DNA from: Mesonia hippocampi
Lineage (GTDB): Bacteria > Bacteroidota > Bacteroidia > Flavobacteriales > Flavobacteriaceae
Direction of reading: 5' to 3'
NCBI RefSeq assembly: GCF_014197445.1
Contig: NZ_JACIFO010000001.1
Location: forward strand, 186,001-250,000
DNA: 64,000 nt
This document shows positions 42,652 to 51,925 of this stretch, piece after piece (within the stretch, counting starts at the first letter, position 1; the number at the start of each line of letters is the position of its first letter). The notes under the pieces were generated by a model that was not told the origin of the DNA, did no database searches, and saw only the letters and a program-made list of their open reading frames with translations. The position numbers were made by a program, and so were the translations under genes.

Positions 42652-45045
42652 ATGACTCTGGATATCCACAATATTGATACTGAATTTAAGCGTTTAAAAC
42701 TCCAACAACAATATACTTCTGATGATTTATATGCCTTATTTATTATTGGTAAAATCAGCAGAGATGAAGCCGTAATTTCTGAAGTAGCCGAATTGCTACA
42801 ACAATTTGGTACCCAAGCTATAAACCAATCTTTTAAAACCAGAAATAAACTACCTGAGCAAGATGGTAATAGAACCAAAATATTAAGTTCATTAATCACC
42901 TATGCTAGTAAAGATGCTAACTTTCCTGTTGGAGAAGCGTATAAGTTATTTGATTTTATTGAAATCCGTTTAAGTGACGAGGAAGTTTTTAAAAAACTAA
43001 ACAAAAACCCTTCGATTATTGCTCAGTTTAAAGGCATAACTCACTTGCATATTTATGAGGGTTTTACCAACGGTATTCCTGCTGAAATTGGAGAAATAAC
43101 ATCGTTAACAAATCTTGAAATAGAAGGCGATTATTCCCATTTGCCAGAGACCATAGGGAATTTAGTACACTTAGAAGAACTTGATATTGATTGTGAGGGG
43201 TTACAAGAAATTCCAGCAAGTATTGTAAAGTTATCAGCTCTAAAAGAGTTCGATATTATGGTTAGTTCTGAGGCGGAAGCCCCCTTAAAAATGCCTTTTA
43301 ATTTATCGGCACTTAAGCAATTAGAGAGTTTAACTTTCTATAAAATAAATGTTGAAAACTTCACAGAACTTCAACTGCCAACATCATTAAAAAAAATAGG
43401 GTTTTATCGTTTACCTAAACTTAAGGCGTTACCCCAGACCATTACTCAATTAAAAAACCTTGAACGCTTAGAAGTTTATAATTGTCCGCTTTTAGAAACT
43501 ATTCCAGATGAACTAAGTGAGCTTGAAAAATTAACCTATATCAGACTTCAGGAAGTTCCGCTTATAAAGCAAATAAAAGATACAATTATATTTGCTCCAA
43601 GTATAAGTTCGTTATCTTTAGATGATACGGTAGAAATAATTTCGACACAAACCCATTTCCAAAACACCACATTAAGTATTAGAGATGCACGTATGTTAAA
43701 TTTCGTACTAAGCCATGCCAAATACTTTTCTAACCTTAAGTGTTTAAGTTTAGGTAATTTTAGGGATTTTGAAAATATAAAAGCAGGAATAGAACAACTA
43801 AAAAACCTGGAAAAAATATCGGCGATTTCGCTTAATAACAGCGATGTTTTATGGGGGAGTTTAGCAGCTTGCAAACAGTTAAAAGAATTGCATTTTAACA
43901 ATATAGGTTTAGCGGAGCTTCCTAATTTAAGCACACTTCAAAACCTTAAAAAGGTCAGTATAGAACGAAGTGATAATTTTGTTTTAAATACAAATCATTT
44001 ACCACTAGATTTAGAAGAATTAAACCTTGCATTTATAAAAGGAATACAAGTGGGTAAAAACAGTATATATTCCGATTCGATAAGATTAGAAGGGGTAACC
44101 ATAGAAAACCCTAAAGCTTTATTCAGTAAAATAACAACTCCTTTCCTTTCTTTTTACCCAAAATTAGAAGAAGCTTATACACCTGAAGACTTAACCCCAT
44201 ATTTACAAAAACCAGGGGTTTTAAAAACCTTATACACTACTTGTCCTACAGGTTCTTTTGAATCAATATTTAAGCACTGTACGCAATTAGAACGTTTATC
44301 GATAGATAATAAAAACGAAGACAAAACTGAACTGCAAAGCCATCCTGCCACACAGCTTAAGGTTTTAAGGCTAACAAATTATAAAGGGGCTAACCTAAAG
44401 GCATTGTTAACCAATATGCCAAACTTAAATTTACTTTTTATCAATGGGCACAATGCACTACATACTTTCCCTAAAGTAAATTTACCTAAACTAGAAAATT
44501 TATTTCTGGTAAGTACATCATTCGAAGGGCTTCAAAATTTGAAAGCCCCAAAACTAGACCGGCTCTATATGCTTATGTGTTATGAGTTTACGTCCGAAGC
44601 TTATGCAGCCCTACCACAATTTACAAAGTTAAAAAAGTTGAGTTTTTCAGGGTCAAACAGCATTAAGACTATTCCAAAAGAAATTACAACATTAAAGCTT
44701 ACAGAGTTTTTAATGGAGCATGATGTAGATGAATTCCCTGACTATATAAAAAACATGACTACACTAGAAACGCTTTCGCTTGGTGCAAACTCTTTTGAAA
44801 ACTTGCCTTTATGGATTGCTGATTTACCTAACCTAACCCGATTATCCATTGATCATTGTAGGTTTGAAAATCCTATTCCAGACTATTTTAAAAAGCTAAA
44901 ACTACTAGAGTTAAAGTATTACATTAATAAATTCTCGGGTTATAATATACCTTATGATAATTACAGAAATTTGATAACTCCCAATTATACCAAACAGGTA
45001 GGTGAATTTAGTAATCATTTTAATGTATATGTAAAAGATTTGTAA
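42652..45045 (+). CDS. Leucine-rich-repeat protein
   Basis: 797 aa, no signal peptide. After a ~110-residue helical N-domain come many ~22-23 residue LRRs (LTNLEIEGDYSHLPETIGNL, LEELDIDCEGLQEIPASIVKL, LERLEVYNCPLLETIPDELSEL, LETLSLGANSFENLPLWIADL). The spacing and P-x-x-I consensus are those of plant-like/Ras-group LRRs common in Bacteroidota. It is probably cytosolic, acting in protein-protein contacts. It precedes the histidine kinase by 36 nt, so it may belong to the same regulatory unit. Confidence 0.87.
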   Translation: MTLDIHNIDTEFKRLKLQQQYTSDDLYALFIIGKISRDEAVISEVAELLQQFGTQAINQSFKTRNKLPEQDGNRTKILSSLITYASKDANFPVGEAYKLFDFIEIRLSDEEVFKKLNKNPSIIAQFKGITHLHIYEGFTNGIPAEIGEITSLTNLEIEGDYSHLPETIGNLVHLEELDIDCEGLQEIPASIVKLSALKEFDIMVSSEAEAPLKMPFNLSALKQLESLTFYKINVENFTELQLPTSLKKIGFYRLPKLKALPQTITQLKNLERLEVYNCPLLETIPDELSELEKLTYIRLQEVPLIKQIKDTIIFAPSISSLSLDDTVEIISTQTHFQNTTLSIRDARMLNFVLSHAKYFSNLKCLSLGNFRDFENIKAGIEQLKNLEKISAISLNNSDVLWGSLAACKQLKELHFNNIGLAELPNLSTLQNLKKVSIERSDNFVLNTNHLPLDLEELNLAFIKGIQVGKNSIYSDSIRLEGVTIENPKALFSKITTPFLSFYPKLEEAYTPEDLTPYLQKPGVLKTLYTTCPTGSFESIFKHCTQLERLSIDNKNEDKTELQSHPATQLKVLRLTNYKGANLKALLTNMPNLNLLFINGHNALHTFPKVNLPKLENLFLVSTSFEGLQNLKAPKLDRLYMLMCYEFTSEAYAALPQFTKLKKLSFSGSNSIKTIPKEITTLKLTEFLMEHDVDEFPDYIKNMTTLETLSLGANSFENLPLWIADLPNLTRLSIDHCRFENPIPDYFKKLKLLELKYYINKFSGYNIPYDNYRNLITPNYTKQVGEFSNHFNVYVKDL

Positions 45046-45081
45046 TTAAAAAAACTAATTTTAGGTATAAAAAAGAAACGT

Positions 45082-46962
45082 TTGAATAAGGTTATAAAAC
45101 AGCTTAAAAAATTAAATAGACTACTGCTTGTTGTTAGTTTGTTTTTTACAGCAACATTTCCCGTTGCTTCGCAATCAGATGTGCTTTTTCAGCAGTTTAA
45201 AGCTTTTGGAGTAAACCCGGCTATTCCTAACGATACTCTTTTTATCAAACTTAAGCAAGCCGAAGATTTTCCTTCAAAATATAAGCGCACATTAGATATC
45301 ATTAAGTTCCATGAGGCTAAAGGAACAATAGATTCTATTATTTTTTATGGAAATAAACTCTATGTAGAAGCAATTAATGCACCTCATAAAAACAACGACG
45401 CTTATTTAGCTGAACCTTGCTATATAATAGGAAAAGGAAAACTAGAAAAAGGCTTGTTTGACGAGGCTTTGAAATGGTTTTTTAAGGGAATAGATTATAC
45501 CGATAAACATTTTGAAACAGACGATTATGTAAGAAATAGAATTGGTATAGGAAGTGTAAAGGCGGTAAGAGGTAATACAAATGAAGGGAAAAAAATTATA
45601 GAAGAATGTATTGCAAATACCAAAAACGATACCTTAAAAAATATAGCTATAACAGAACTGGCCGTTATCCATTATTCAGAAGGTGATTTTTCAGCATCAA
45701 AGCAACTTTTTAACAAAGCTCAAGCCTATTTTAAGCAAGTAAACCTAAAAAAAGAAAGTTTACAAAACAGCCTGTGGTTAGGCAGTATTTATTACAAAGA
45801 AGGCGATTTAGATCAAGCCTTAACCACTTGTTATCATGTGTTTAATGAAGCTTTAACCTTAGAGTATTTTACGCTTTATGCAAAAGGGGGAAGTGTGATA
45901 GGTAACATTTATTTAGCAGAAAAAGATTTTGAAAATGCAAAGAAGATATTATCTACTGTGCATATAAATTCCATTCAATGGGGGAATTTTGAAATAGAAC
46001 GCCAAGCGGTTTTAAAACTGCAAGAAGCCTATGCAAAAACAGGCGATTATAAAAATGCATACGCATTAATGACGCAGCTTAATCGAGTCAATAACGAGAT
46101 TTTGGTAAGCCAAAATAAACAACAAGTTAACGAGTTAGAGTTTCAATACAAAACCGCCGAACAGGCACAAGAAATAGCTTGGCAAAAAGCCCAAAAATTT
46201 TATATTCTTATAGGTTTTGTAATTGTTTTAGTACCTGTTTTAGCATTGCTATACATGTATTACCAGAAATTACAAACCCAAAGTAAATTAACAAAAACAT
46301 TAGAAAAAGTAAGTCAGCAGAAGATAGCCGCCTTGTTAAAAGATCAAGAATTACAATTGGTAACCGCCTCTTTAAAAGGGCAAAATATAGAGCGAAAACG
46401 CATCGCACAAGAGCTTCATGATAGTATAGGAGGGAATCTGGCAACCATAAAGCTACAGCTTTCTAATATGCATAAAATAAATAAGGAAAACCTTATTCAG
46501 CAAATAGATGATACTTATGTTCAAGTGAGGGAATTATCGCACAACTTAATGCCTAATAAGTTTAAAAATACTGCATTTACATCGATACTTTCAGAGTATA
46601 TCGCTCGTGCAAGTCAATCTTCACAAGAAGAGATAACCTTACAACTCTACCCCAAAGGCAAGCTAAATAAAATAGACGAACATATAAAAATCGAAATTTA
46701 TAAAGTTATACAAGAACTGTTAACCAATGCGTTAAAACATGCCAAAGCCTCACAAATAGATATTCAATTATCCTTATTTAACAACAACATAAAACTTCTT
46801 TTTGAAGACGACGGAAAAGGTTTCGAAATAGATAAAATTAAACTAGGCTTAGGTTTTCAGAACTTAAAAGATAGATTAAAAAAAATGGACGGAAATCTAT
46901 GCATTAACAGCTCTCCAAATCGAGGAACAGTAATCGATATAGATATTCCTTTAACAAAATAA
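45082..46962 (+). CDS. TPR-containing sensor histidine kinase (NarL/DesK class)
   Basis: 626 aa with a TTG start (MNKVIKQLKKLNRLLLVVSL leads into a signal sequence). Periplasmic TPR region ~95-345, one membrane segment (~374-394), a coiled coil, a HisKA_3 motif ERKRIAQELHDSIGGNLA with phospho-acceptor His446, and HATPase_c with ELLTNALKHA and GKGFEIDKIKLGLGFQNL. It transmits to the response regulator 6 nt downstream. Confidence 0.93.
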   Translation: MNKVIKQLKKLNRLLLVVSLFFTATFPVASQSDVLFQQFKAFGVNPAIPNDTLFIKLKQAEDFPSKYKRTLDIIKFHEAKGTIDSIIFYGNKLYVEAINAPHKNNDAYLAEPCYIIGKGKLEKGLFDEALKWFFKGIDYTDKHFETDDYVRNRIGIGSVKAVRGNTNEGKKIIEECIANTKNDTLKNIAITELAVIHYSEGDFSASKQLFNKAQAYFKQVNLKKESLQNSLWLGSIYYKEGDLDQALTTCYHVFNEALTLEYFTLYAKGGSVIGNIYLAEKDFENAKKILSTVHINSIQWGNFEIERQAVLKLQEAYAKTGDYKNAYALMTQLNRVNNEILVSQNKQQVNELEFQYKTAEQAQEIAWQKAQKFYILIGFVIVLVPVLALLYMYYQKLQTQSKLTKTLEKVSQQKIAALLKDQELQLVTASLKGQNIERKRIAQELHDSIGGNLATIKLQLSNMHKINKENLIQQIDDTYVQVRELSHNLMPNKFKNTAFTSILSEYIARASQSSQEEITLQLYPKGKLNKIDEHIKIEIYKVIQELLTNALKHAKASQIDIQLSLFNNNIKLLFEDDGKGFEIDKIKLGLGFQNLKDRLKKMDGNLCINSSPNRGTVIDIDIPLTK

Positions 46963-46968
46963 AACATC

Positions 46969-47610
46969 ATGAATTATAACCTAATTTTAGTAGATGACCA
47001 TAAAATGTTTCTAGATGGCTTATGGAATATTTTTAAAAATGAAGCCAATTGCACTGTTTTACAAACCGCACATAATGGCGCACAGGTTATAAAATATATG
47101 GAAACGAACCCAAATCAAGCAATAGATATTGTAATAAGTGATATTAGCATGCCAACAACCGATGGCATTACGCTTAATAAGTATATAAAGAAAGAGCGTC
47201 CAGAAATAAAAACCCTAATGGTGAGCATGCATACCGATGCAGGAATGATAGATACATTGATTAAAAATAATGTAGACGGATATTTATCTAAAAACGCAAC
47301 CCAAACCGAATTGCTTGAAGCCGTAAAAACCATATTGAAAGGAGAAAAGTACTTTTCGCAGTCTGTACAGCAAGCATATATGAAAGGAGTTTTAGAAAAA
47401 AAGACAGAAACAACCATTACATTAACGAAACGAGAAAAAGAAGTACTAAGACTAATAGCCGAAGAATATACTACACAAGAAATTGCAGACGAGCTCTTCC
47501 TAAGTAAACATACAATAGAGAGCTACCGTAAAAATTTAATTGCAAAACTGAATGTAAAAAATCTTGCAGGATTAACAAAATATGCCATAAAACTAGGCTT
47601 GGTAGAATAA
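46969..47610 (+). CDS. LuxR/NarL-family response regulator
   Basis: 213 aa. The receiver has acidic pair D9-D10, phospho-acceptor Asp58 (VISDISMP), conserved Ser and a Lys in YLSKNA. The C-terminal LuxR helix-turn-helix is LTKREKEVLRLIAEEYTTQEIADELFLSKHTIESYRKNLIAKL. Cognate partner of the TPR kinase. An inverted repeat right after its stop codon is a likely target site. Confidence 0.93.
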   Translation: MNYNLILVDDHKMFLDGLWNIFKNEANCTVLQTAHNGAQVIKYMETNPNQAIDIVISDISMPTTDGITLNKYIKKERPEIKTLMVSMHTDAGMIDTLIKNNVDGYLSKNATQTELLEAVKTILKGEKYFSQSVQQAYMKGVLEKKTETTITLTKREKEVLRLIAEEYTTQEIADELFLSKHTIESYRKNLIAKLNVKNLAGLTKYAIKLGLVE

Positions 47611-47621
47611 TATAAACCCAT

Positions 47622-47637
47622 ACCCCTGTTTTCAGGG
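47622..47637. promoter_or_regulatory. Inverted repeat CCCTG-TTTT-CAGGG
   Basis: Perfect 5-4-5 palindrome 103 nt before the next gene's ATG (47741). Fourteen bases are shared, inverted, with the element before the LRR locus (42382-42395). It is a candidate operator for the neighbouring LuxR-type regulator. Confidence 0.5.
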
Positions 47638-47740
47638 AGGTGATTTTCGCTACATATAGCCTATTTTACAACATACATCTTGTTGCATATTTGCACTGTA
47701 ATAATCAAATAAGATATAAACCATCAAAAAAAATTAAAAA

Positions 47741-48160
47741 ATGATTTACGGAATTTCTTTAGTGTTTTTAAGTATTGTAGCAGTGCCATCTTTATTACTT
47801 TCTAAAAAACCAAACGCAAAAGAGTTGTTGGCAAAAGTAGAACCTTATCAAGGTTGGATAGGACTTATATTTTGTTTTTGGGGTGTTTGGGGCGTTATCT
47901 CTGCAGTTTTAAACCTAGGCTGGTTAACCTCTGCACCTATCTGGTGGATAACACTTTTAGCAGGAAGTATTGTAGAAGCAGGTTTGGGCTTTATGTTAGG
48001 CTATGGAATGATTAATAAATTATTCTTATCTAAAAATGCTAGTGCACAAGAAAAAGCAGAAAAAATAAGAGAGAAAATAGCTCCCTTACAAGGAAAATTA
48101 GGTCTATTAGGTATAGGTGTAGGTATTTGGATGATTATAGCTTCGTTCTTATTTATCTAA
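47741..48160 (+). CDS. Four-TM membrane protein with internal duplication
   Basis: 139 aa. Two related halves: [26 protein letters not shown] (about 32-57) and [26 protein letters not shown] (about 112-137), each P-x-QG followed by a Gly/Trp-rich membrane helix, with two more helices. Not recognised as a named family. It is transcribed after the two-component genes and has a candidate regulator site upstream, so it may be a target of that system. Confidence 0.7.
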   Translation: MIYGISLVFLSIVAVPSLLLSKKPNAKELLAKVEPYQGWIGLIFCFWGVWGVISAVLNLGWLTSAPIWWITLLAGSIVEAGLGFMLGYGMINKLFLSKNASAQEKAEKIREKIAPLQGKLGLLGIGVGIWMIIASFLFI

Positions 48161-48227
48161 AAATATAAATTAACTAACCATTCTTTTATAAAAAATAAAC
48201 CAATTTAATAGTAACAAAAAAACAAGC

Positions 48228-48923
48228 ATGGAAAAATCAGCATCAGGTGCACCGATATATAAATACGAAGAGAACACTAGAAGAGAGTTTGAAGTAGCTT
48301 CGGGAGATTCCTCTATCGAAGAAATATCTAATCACATAGAAAAACATGTAGGAAAAGTAGACATGGTGTTTCATGAAATAATTTCAGACAAAGTACACCT
48401 TGATGTGCATTGGGTAAAACCAACACCAGAAAGACCATTTCATACCTTGATAACTTCTGGGATGAGCGATAAGCCTATGAATGCTCCAGAAGGAATGGAA
48501 GATGCAAAATATGCAGAACTTAGTATTTGTTTGCCTAAAGATTGGAAAATTTCAGAAGAAGATTTTAAAGACGAAAACAACTATTGGCCTATACGCTGGT
48601 TAAAATACATGGCTAGATTTCCGCACGATTACAACACTTGGTTATGGTGGGGGCATACCGTTCCTAACGGAAATCCAGCAGAGCCTTTTGCAGAAAACAC
48701 CAACCTAGATACCATGCTTCTTTTACCTGGAGTTATGTTTGAAAAAGGGTATCATCAATTGGTATTACCACATAAAACCATTAGTTTTTTTGCCCTTATT
48801 CCTTTATACAAAGAGGAAGTTGAATTGAAATTAAAAGAAGGAGTAGAAGCGCTTTTCGAAGGTTTTAATAAACATCAAGTTTCAGATATCTTTCAATTAG
48901 ACAGGCCCAATACGGTATTATAA
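48228..48923 (+). CDS. Suppressor-of-fused (SUFU) domain protein
   Basis: 231 aa, a single SUFU-type domain: HVGKVDMVFHEIISDKVHLDVHWVKPT, FHTLITSGMSDKPMN, AELSICLPKDWKI, YNTWLWWGHTVPNG. In bacteria SUFU domains are known as immunity proteins in polymorphic toxin systems. No toxin gene with a recognisable secretion head lies in the window, so here it may be an orphan immunity protein or have a housekeeping role. Confidence 0.87.
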   Translation: MEKSASGAPIYKYEENTRREFEVASGDSSIEEISNHIEKHVGKVDMVFHEIISDKVHLDVHWVKPTPERPFHTLITSGMSDKPMNAPEGMEDAKYAELSICLPKDWKISEEDFKDENNYWPIRWLKYMARFPHDYNTWLWWGHTVPNGNPAEPFAENTNLDTMLLLPGVMFEKGYHQLVLPHKTISFFALIPLYKEEVELKLKEGVEALFEGFNKHQVSDIFQLDRPNTVL

Positions 48924-48947
48924 ATAGTAAATTAACTTTGTTGTAAG

Positions 48948-49487
48948 ATGAAAATAAAAAATATTTTTGGAATTCTACTACTACTTACATTACTTACAAG
49001 TTGTAAAAAAGAAAGCCCTCATGAAATAGTAGAAAAAACAGTACTTAACGCTAACTTGTTAATGGCAAGCTATGGTAGTCAATACTTTCAGCAGTTAGAG
49101 GCTTTAGAGAGGAGCGGCAATTTAATGTACCTATCAAAAAATGGAGAAATGCAACCCGCAACCTATTCGCAATATTTAAAAAAAGTTAGTATTCCAGAAA
49201 TAGAAAACATTATAGCAGAGGTAGAAGCGCTTCAGGTAGATGAAGATTCCAAACCATTAATCGATAGTTCTCTCGATCTTTTTAAGCTATGTCTTGATTT
49301 TTATGAAACCGATTATCCTAAAATTGTACTTATGTACGACGAAAATAAGCCAAGAAAAAAAATTATAGATAAAGTACGAAAGTTTGAAGAGGAACATTAC
49401 CAGGCGTTCGAAGAAAAAAATGCTAAACTAGATGAAGAAGCAAAAAAATATGCCGAAAATAACGGTGTGAAACTAAAATTTGTATAA
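48948..49487 (+). CDS. Lipoprotein, hypothetical
   Basis: 179 aa. Signal MKIKNIFGILLLLTLLTSCK with lipobox Cys 19; the mature part is helical and acidic (IVEKTVLNANLLMASYGSQY; a C-terminal EEHYQAFEEKNAKLDEEAKK coiled coil). Not recognised. It lies 24 nt after the SUFU gene and ends with a terminator, so it is probably the last gene of that transcript. Confidence 0.7.
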   Translation: MKIKNIFGILLLLTLLTSCKKESPHEIVEKTVLNANLLMASYGSQYFQQLEALERSGNLMYLSKNGEMQPATYSQYLKKVSIPEIENIIAEVEALQVDEDSKPLIDSSLDLFKLCLDFYETDYPKIVLMYDENKPRKKIIDKVRKFEEEHYQAFEEKNAKLDEEAKKYAENNGVKLKFV

Positions 49488-49510
49488 CTATAATTAACTA
49501 ACCAAGCTAT

Positions 49511-49552
49511 GCAGAGCACATAAACTATTTTTGTTTATGTGTTTTGCTTTTT
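49511..49552 (+). terminator. Terminator after the lipoprotein gene
   Basis: CACATAAAC / GTTTATGTG stem, extended by GCA..TGC pairing, with a T-rich tail (TTTTGCTTTTT). Confidence 0.75.
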
Positions 49553-49577
49553 AGTATAAAACTACTCTACAATACCC

Positions 49578-50603
49578 ATGAAAAAACCAGTTACAGTACC
49601 CAAAGAGGCCAGATGGAATGAAGATGATTACGAATGGGAATTAGGAATAAGAAACAAAAAAGGCGATAAAATAGGAGAATGGAGCTGGTGGGAAGCTTCA
49701 GAAGGTTACTTATCTTGCCATGCTTTTTTTACGGATGATGGAAACCTTGTAAGTGTTAAAAGATTTCACCCTAATGGCGAATGCTCTCTAGAGCTTTCTT
49801 ACAATCAGGAAGGAAAGGAACTATCGGTGTATTATGCATCTGAAGAAGATACAATGGAGTATTTTCCTGAAAATAGATTTAAAAACGCTTGGAAAGCAGA
49901 AAGAATAGTGGGAAGCTCTCCTAAAGCTTATAATTTTTACGATAAAGCAGGAAGACAATTATCGGTATTAGGAAATCACACTGCTGAAATAGAAAAACTG
50001 AAAACAGCTCCCGAAAACGAAACCGCCGAACAGGCTATAAAACGCTTAAATAAAGTAATTAGCCTTTTAACAGAAAATAAAGATCTCGATGAGGAAATTA
50101 TAGAGGAATTAGATATTCTTCATAAACCACATCATATAAAAACAGTTACTGAAACAGAATTAAATACGTACGAGAAACACTTAGGAGTTCAATTTCCGCC
50201 ATCCTATAAAGAGTTTGTACTAAAACATGGCTTTATTAAGTTTGGAGAAGTTAACGATTTTAACAGAATGTTATTTTCCGATTATAATGTATTAAGCGAT
50301 AGTTTAGCTTATTGGGGAATAGATTCTGAAAAAGCCTTCTCTAAAGAAACAAAAAACAGGCTAGATAAAATAATTACGTTTTCTTACGGAGATGAAGGGC
50401 TGCAAATAGAGTGGTTTCACTGTTTTGATTACAATACATTAAACCCTGAAACAGGCGAAGTTAGTGTTATGGATTTTTGTCAAGACGATAGCAACACGCC
50501 TTTAGAAAATAGCACTACCATTACCTGTAAAGGAAGAGGATTTGATAAGCACATGAGTTCAATAGTAGATAAAGAGATTGAAATGTTGTTAATGGAATAT
50601 TGA
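49578..50603 (+). CDS. SMI1/KNR4 domain protein with N-terminal MORN/YwqK-like repeats
   Basis: 341 aa. The N-terminal ~140 residues have antitoxin-YwqK/MORN-like beta-hairpins (GDKIGEWSWWEASEGY, HPNGECSLELSYNQEGKELS, FYDKAGRQLSVLGN). The C-terminal ~150 have the SMI1/KNR4 (SUKH) motif TETELNTYEKHLGVQFPPSYKEFVLKHGF and DEGLQIEW. SUKH proteins are widespread immunity proteins against nuclease toxins. Together with the SUFU gene this makes two immunity-type folds side by side without a toxin. Confidence 0.85.
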   Translation: MKKPVTVPKEARWNEDDYEWELGIRNKKGDKIGEWSWWEASEGYLSCHAFFTDDGNLVSVKRFHPNGECSLELSYNQEGKELSVYYASEEDTMEYFPENRFKNAWKAERIVGSSPKAYNFYDKAGRQLSVLGNHTAEIEKLKTAPENETAEQAIKRLNKVISLLTENKDLDEEIIEELDILHKPHHIKTVTETELNTYEKHLGVQFPPSYKEFVLKHGFIKFGEVNDFNRMLFSDYNVLSDSLAYWGIDSEKAFSKETKNRLDKIITFSYGDEGLQIEWFHCFDYNTLNPETGEVSVMDFCQDDSNTPLENSTTITCKGRGFDKHMSSIVDKEIEMLLMEY

Positions 50604-50607
50604 TAGT

Positions 50608-51831
50608 TTACTTTTTATCCATATTAAGCATATGCGCCATGTTTTTGATAATATTTTTATGCTTTTTTACAAAGGGATTACTCTTATCCCAAACATAGCC
50701 TGCAAGCACTGAGCAAATTTTCTTTTTAACTTCAGGGTTTTCAGGTTGATGAAAAAATAAGGTCTGTAAATTTCCCGTATACCATTCTTCTACATAGGTT
50801 CTAAAGGTTTCTATACCCTGTTGCATGTAATGGCTATAATCGTTTTCCCAATCTACAGTCTCTCCACTGAGTTCTTTTAAAGCAAGTTTTGCCGCTAGCA
50901 TTCCAGACTCTGTAGCAAAAGCAACCCCCGAAGAAAATACAGGATCTAAAAACTCGGTACTATTGCCTGTAAGTGCAAACCCGTCGCCATACATTTTTTT
51001 TACGGTTCTGGAGTAATTTTCAAGTTTTATCGGTTTAAATAGAAAATCTAATGTTCCAAATCTATCTTTATAATGATTAGACATTAAAATTGCTTTTCTA
51101 AGCGCTTCGGTGGTAGATGTGGTGGAGAGCGAATTAATAAATTCTGTAGAGCCAACAATTCCTACACTAGAGTTGCCGTTAGAAAACTGTATAACCCATA
51201 ACCAAACTTCTGTTTGGATAATATCAAAAGAGATGATATCGTTTTTAGGCCTATTAACGTCTTTAATATGTGTAAAAATAGCCGAGTGTGGTGCTAAACC
51301 TGATGGAGAATCAAGATTTAATAACCTAGGAAGAACCCTTCCATATCCGCTAGAATCTATTACAAATTTGGCATGAATTTTTTTTAGATTTCCATTTTTA
51401 TCCTTAACCGTAGTAATCGAATTTTTTCCGTTAAATTCAATAGCAATTACTTCTGTTTCAAAGGCTAAATCTATTCCTTTTCTAACCACCTCTTTTGCCA
51501 TAGCTTGGTCAAAATCGGCTCTAGGTACTTGCCATGTCCAAGTCCAACCTTTGGTGTAATTCTGGCTAAAATCAAACGTACATACTTCTTTACCTCTTAT
51601 AAAACGTGCGCCCGATTTTTTCTCGAAATTCATTTGTTGTAAAGCATCAAGAAGCCCAGCTTCCTCAAAATGATCCATTACTCGAGGAATTAAGCTTTCG
51701 CCTACCACTAAGCGTGGAAATTTTGTTTTCTCTACTACTTTTACTTTTATTCCATTATTGTGCAGGTAGCATGAAGAAACACAGCCTGAAGGACCTGCTC
51801 CGATAACCAGAACATCAACAAATTCATTCAT
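50608..51831 (-). CDS. FAD-dependent monooxygenase/halogenase-like protein of the flexirubin cluster
   Basis: 407 aa. FAD-binding GAGPSGCVSSCYL at residue 10, VVGESLIPRVMDHF, and a later GDGFALTGNSTEFLDPVFSSG. Flavin-dependent halogenases carry WxWxIP; here the same place reads VWLWVIQFSNG, a near match. Flexirubins are often chlorinated or hydroxylated on the aryl ring, so tailoring of the pigment is the likely role (inference). Divergent from the ammonia-lyase across 94 bp with overlapping promoters. Confidence 0.82.
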   Translation of the reverse strand: MNEFVDVLVIGAGPSGCVSSCYLHNNGIKVKVVEKTKFPRLVVGESLIPRVMDHFEEAGLLDALQQMNFEKKSGARFIRGKEVCTFDFSQNYTKGWTWTWQVPRADFDQAMAKEVVRKGIDLAFETEVIAIEFNGKNSITTVKDKNGNLKKIHAKFVIDSSGYGRVLPRLLNLDSPSGLAPHSAIFTHIKDVNRPKNDIISFDIIQTEVWLWVIQFSNGNSSVGIVGSTEFINSLSTTSTTEALRKAILMSNHYKDRFGTLDFLFKPIKLENYSRTVKKMYGDGFALTGNSTEFLDPVFSSGVAFATESGMLAAKLALKELSGETVDWENDYSHYMQQGIETFRTYVEEWYTGNLQTLFFHQPENPEVKKKICSVLAGYVWDKSNPFVKKHKNIIKNMAHMLNMDKK

Positions 51832-51848
51832 AGTAGGATAATAAATTT

Positions 51849-51868
51849 TATATTTGCATTCAAAAATA
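51849..51868. promoter_or_regulatory. Overlapping divergent -7 boxes
   Basis: TATATTTG on the plus strand (51849-51856) and TATTTTTG on the minus strand (51868-51861) lie back to back between the flavoprotein and the ammonia-lyase genes. Neither has a clean TTG at -33. They may allow coordinated control of the pigment cluster. Confidence 0.4.
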
Positions 51869-51925
51869 GTTATAATTTAACGGAAATAAAACAACTTTTA
51901 GTTTTTAAAACTACCCAAGATATAG

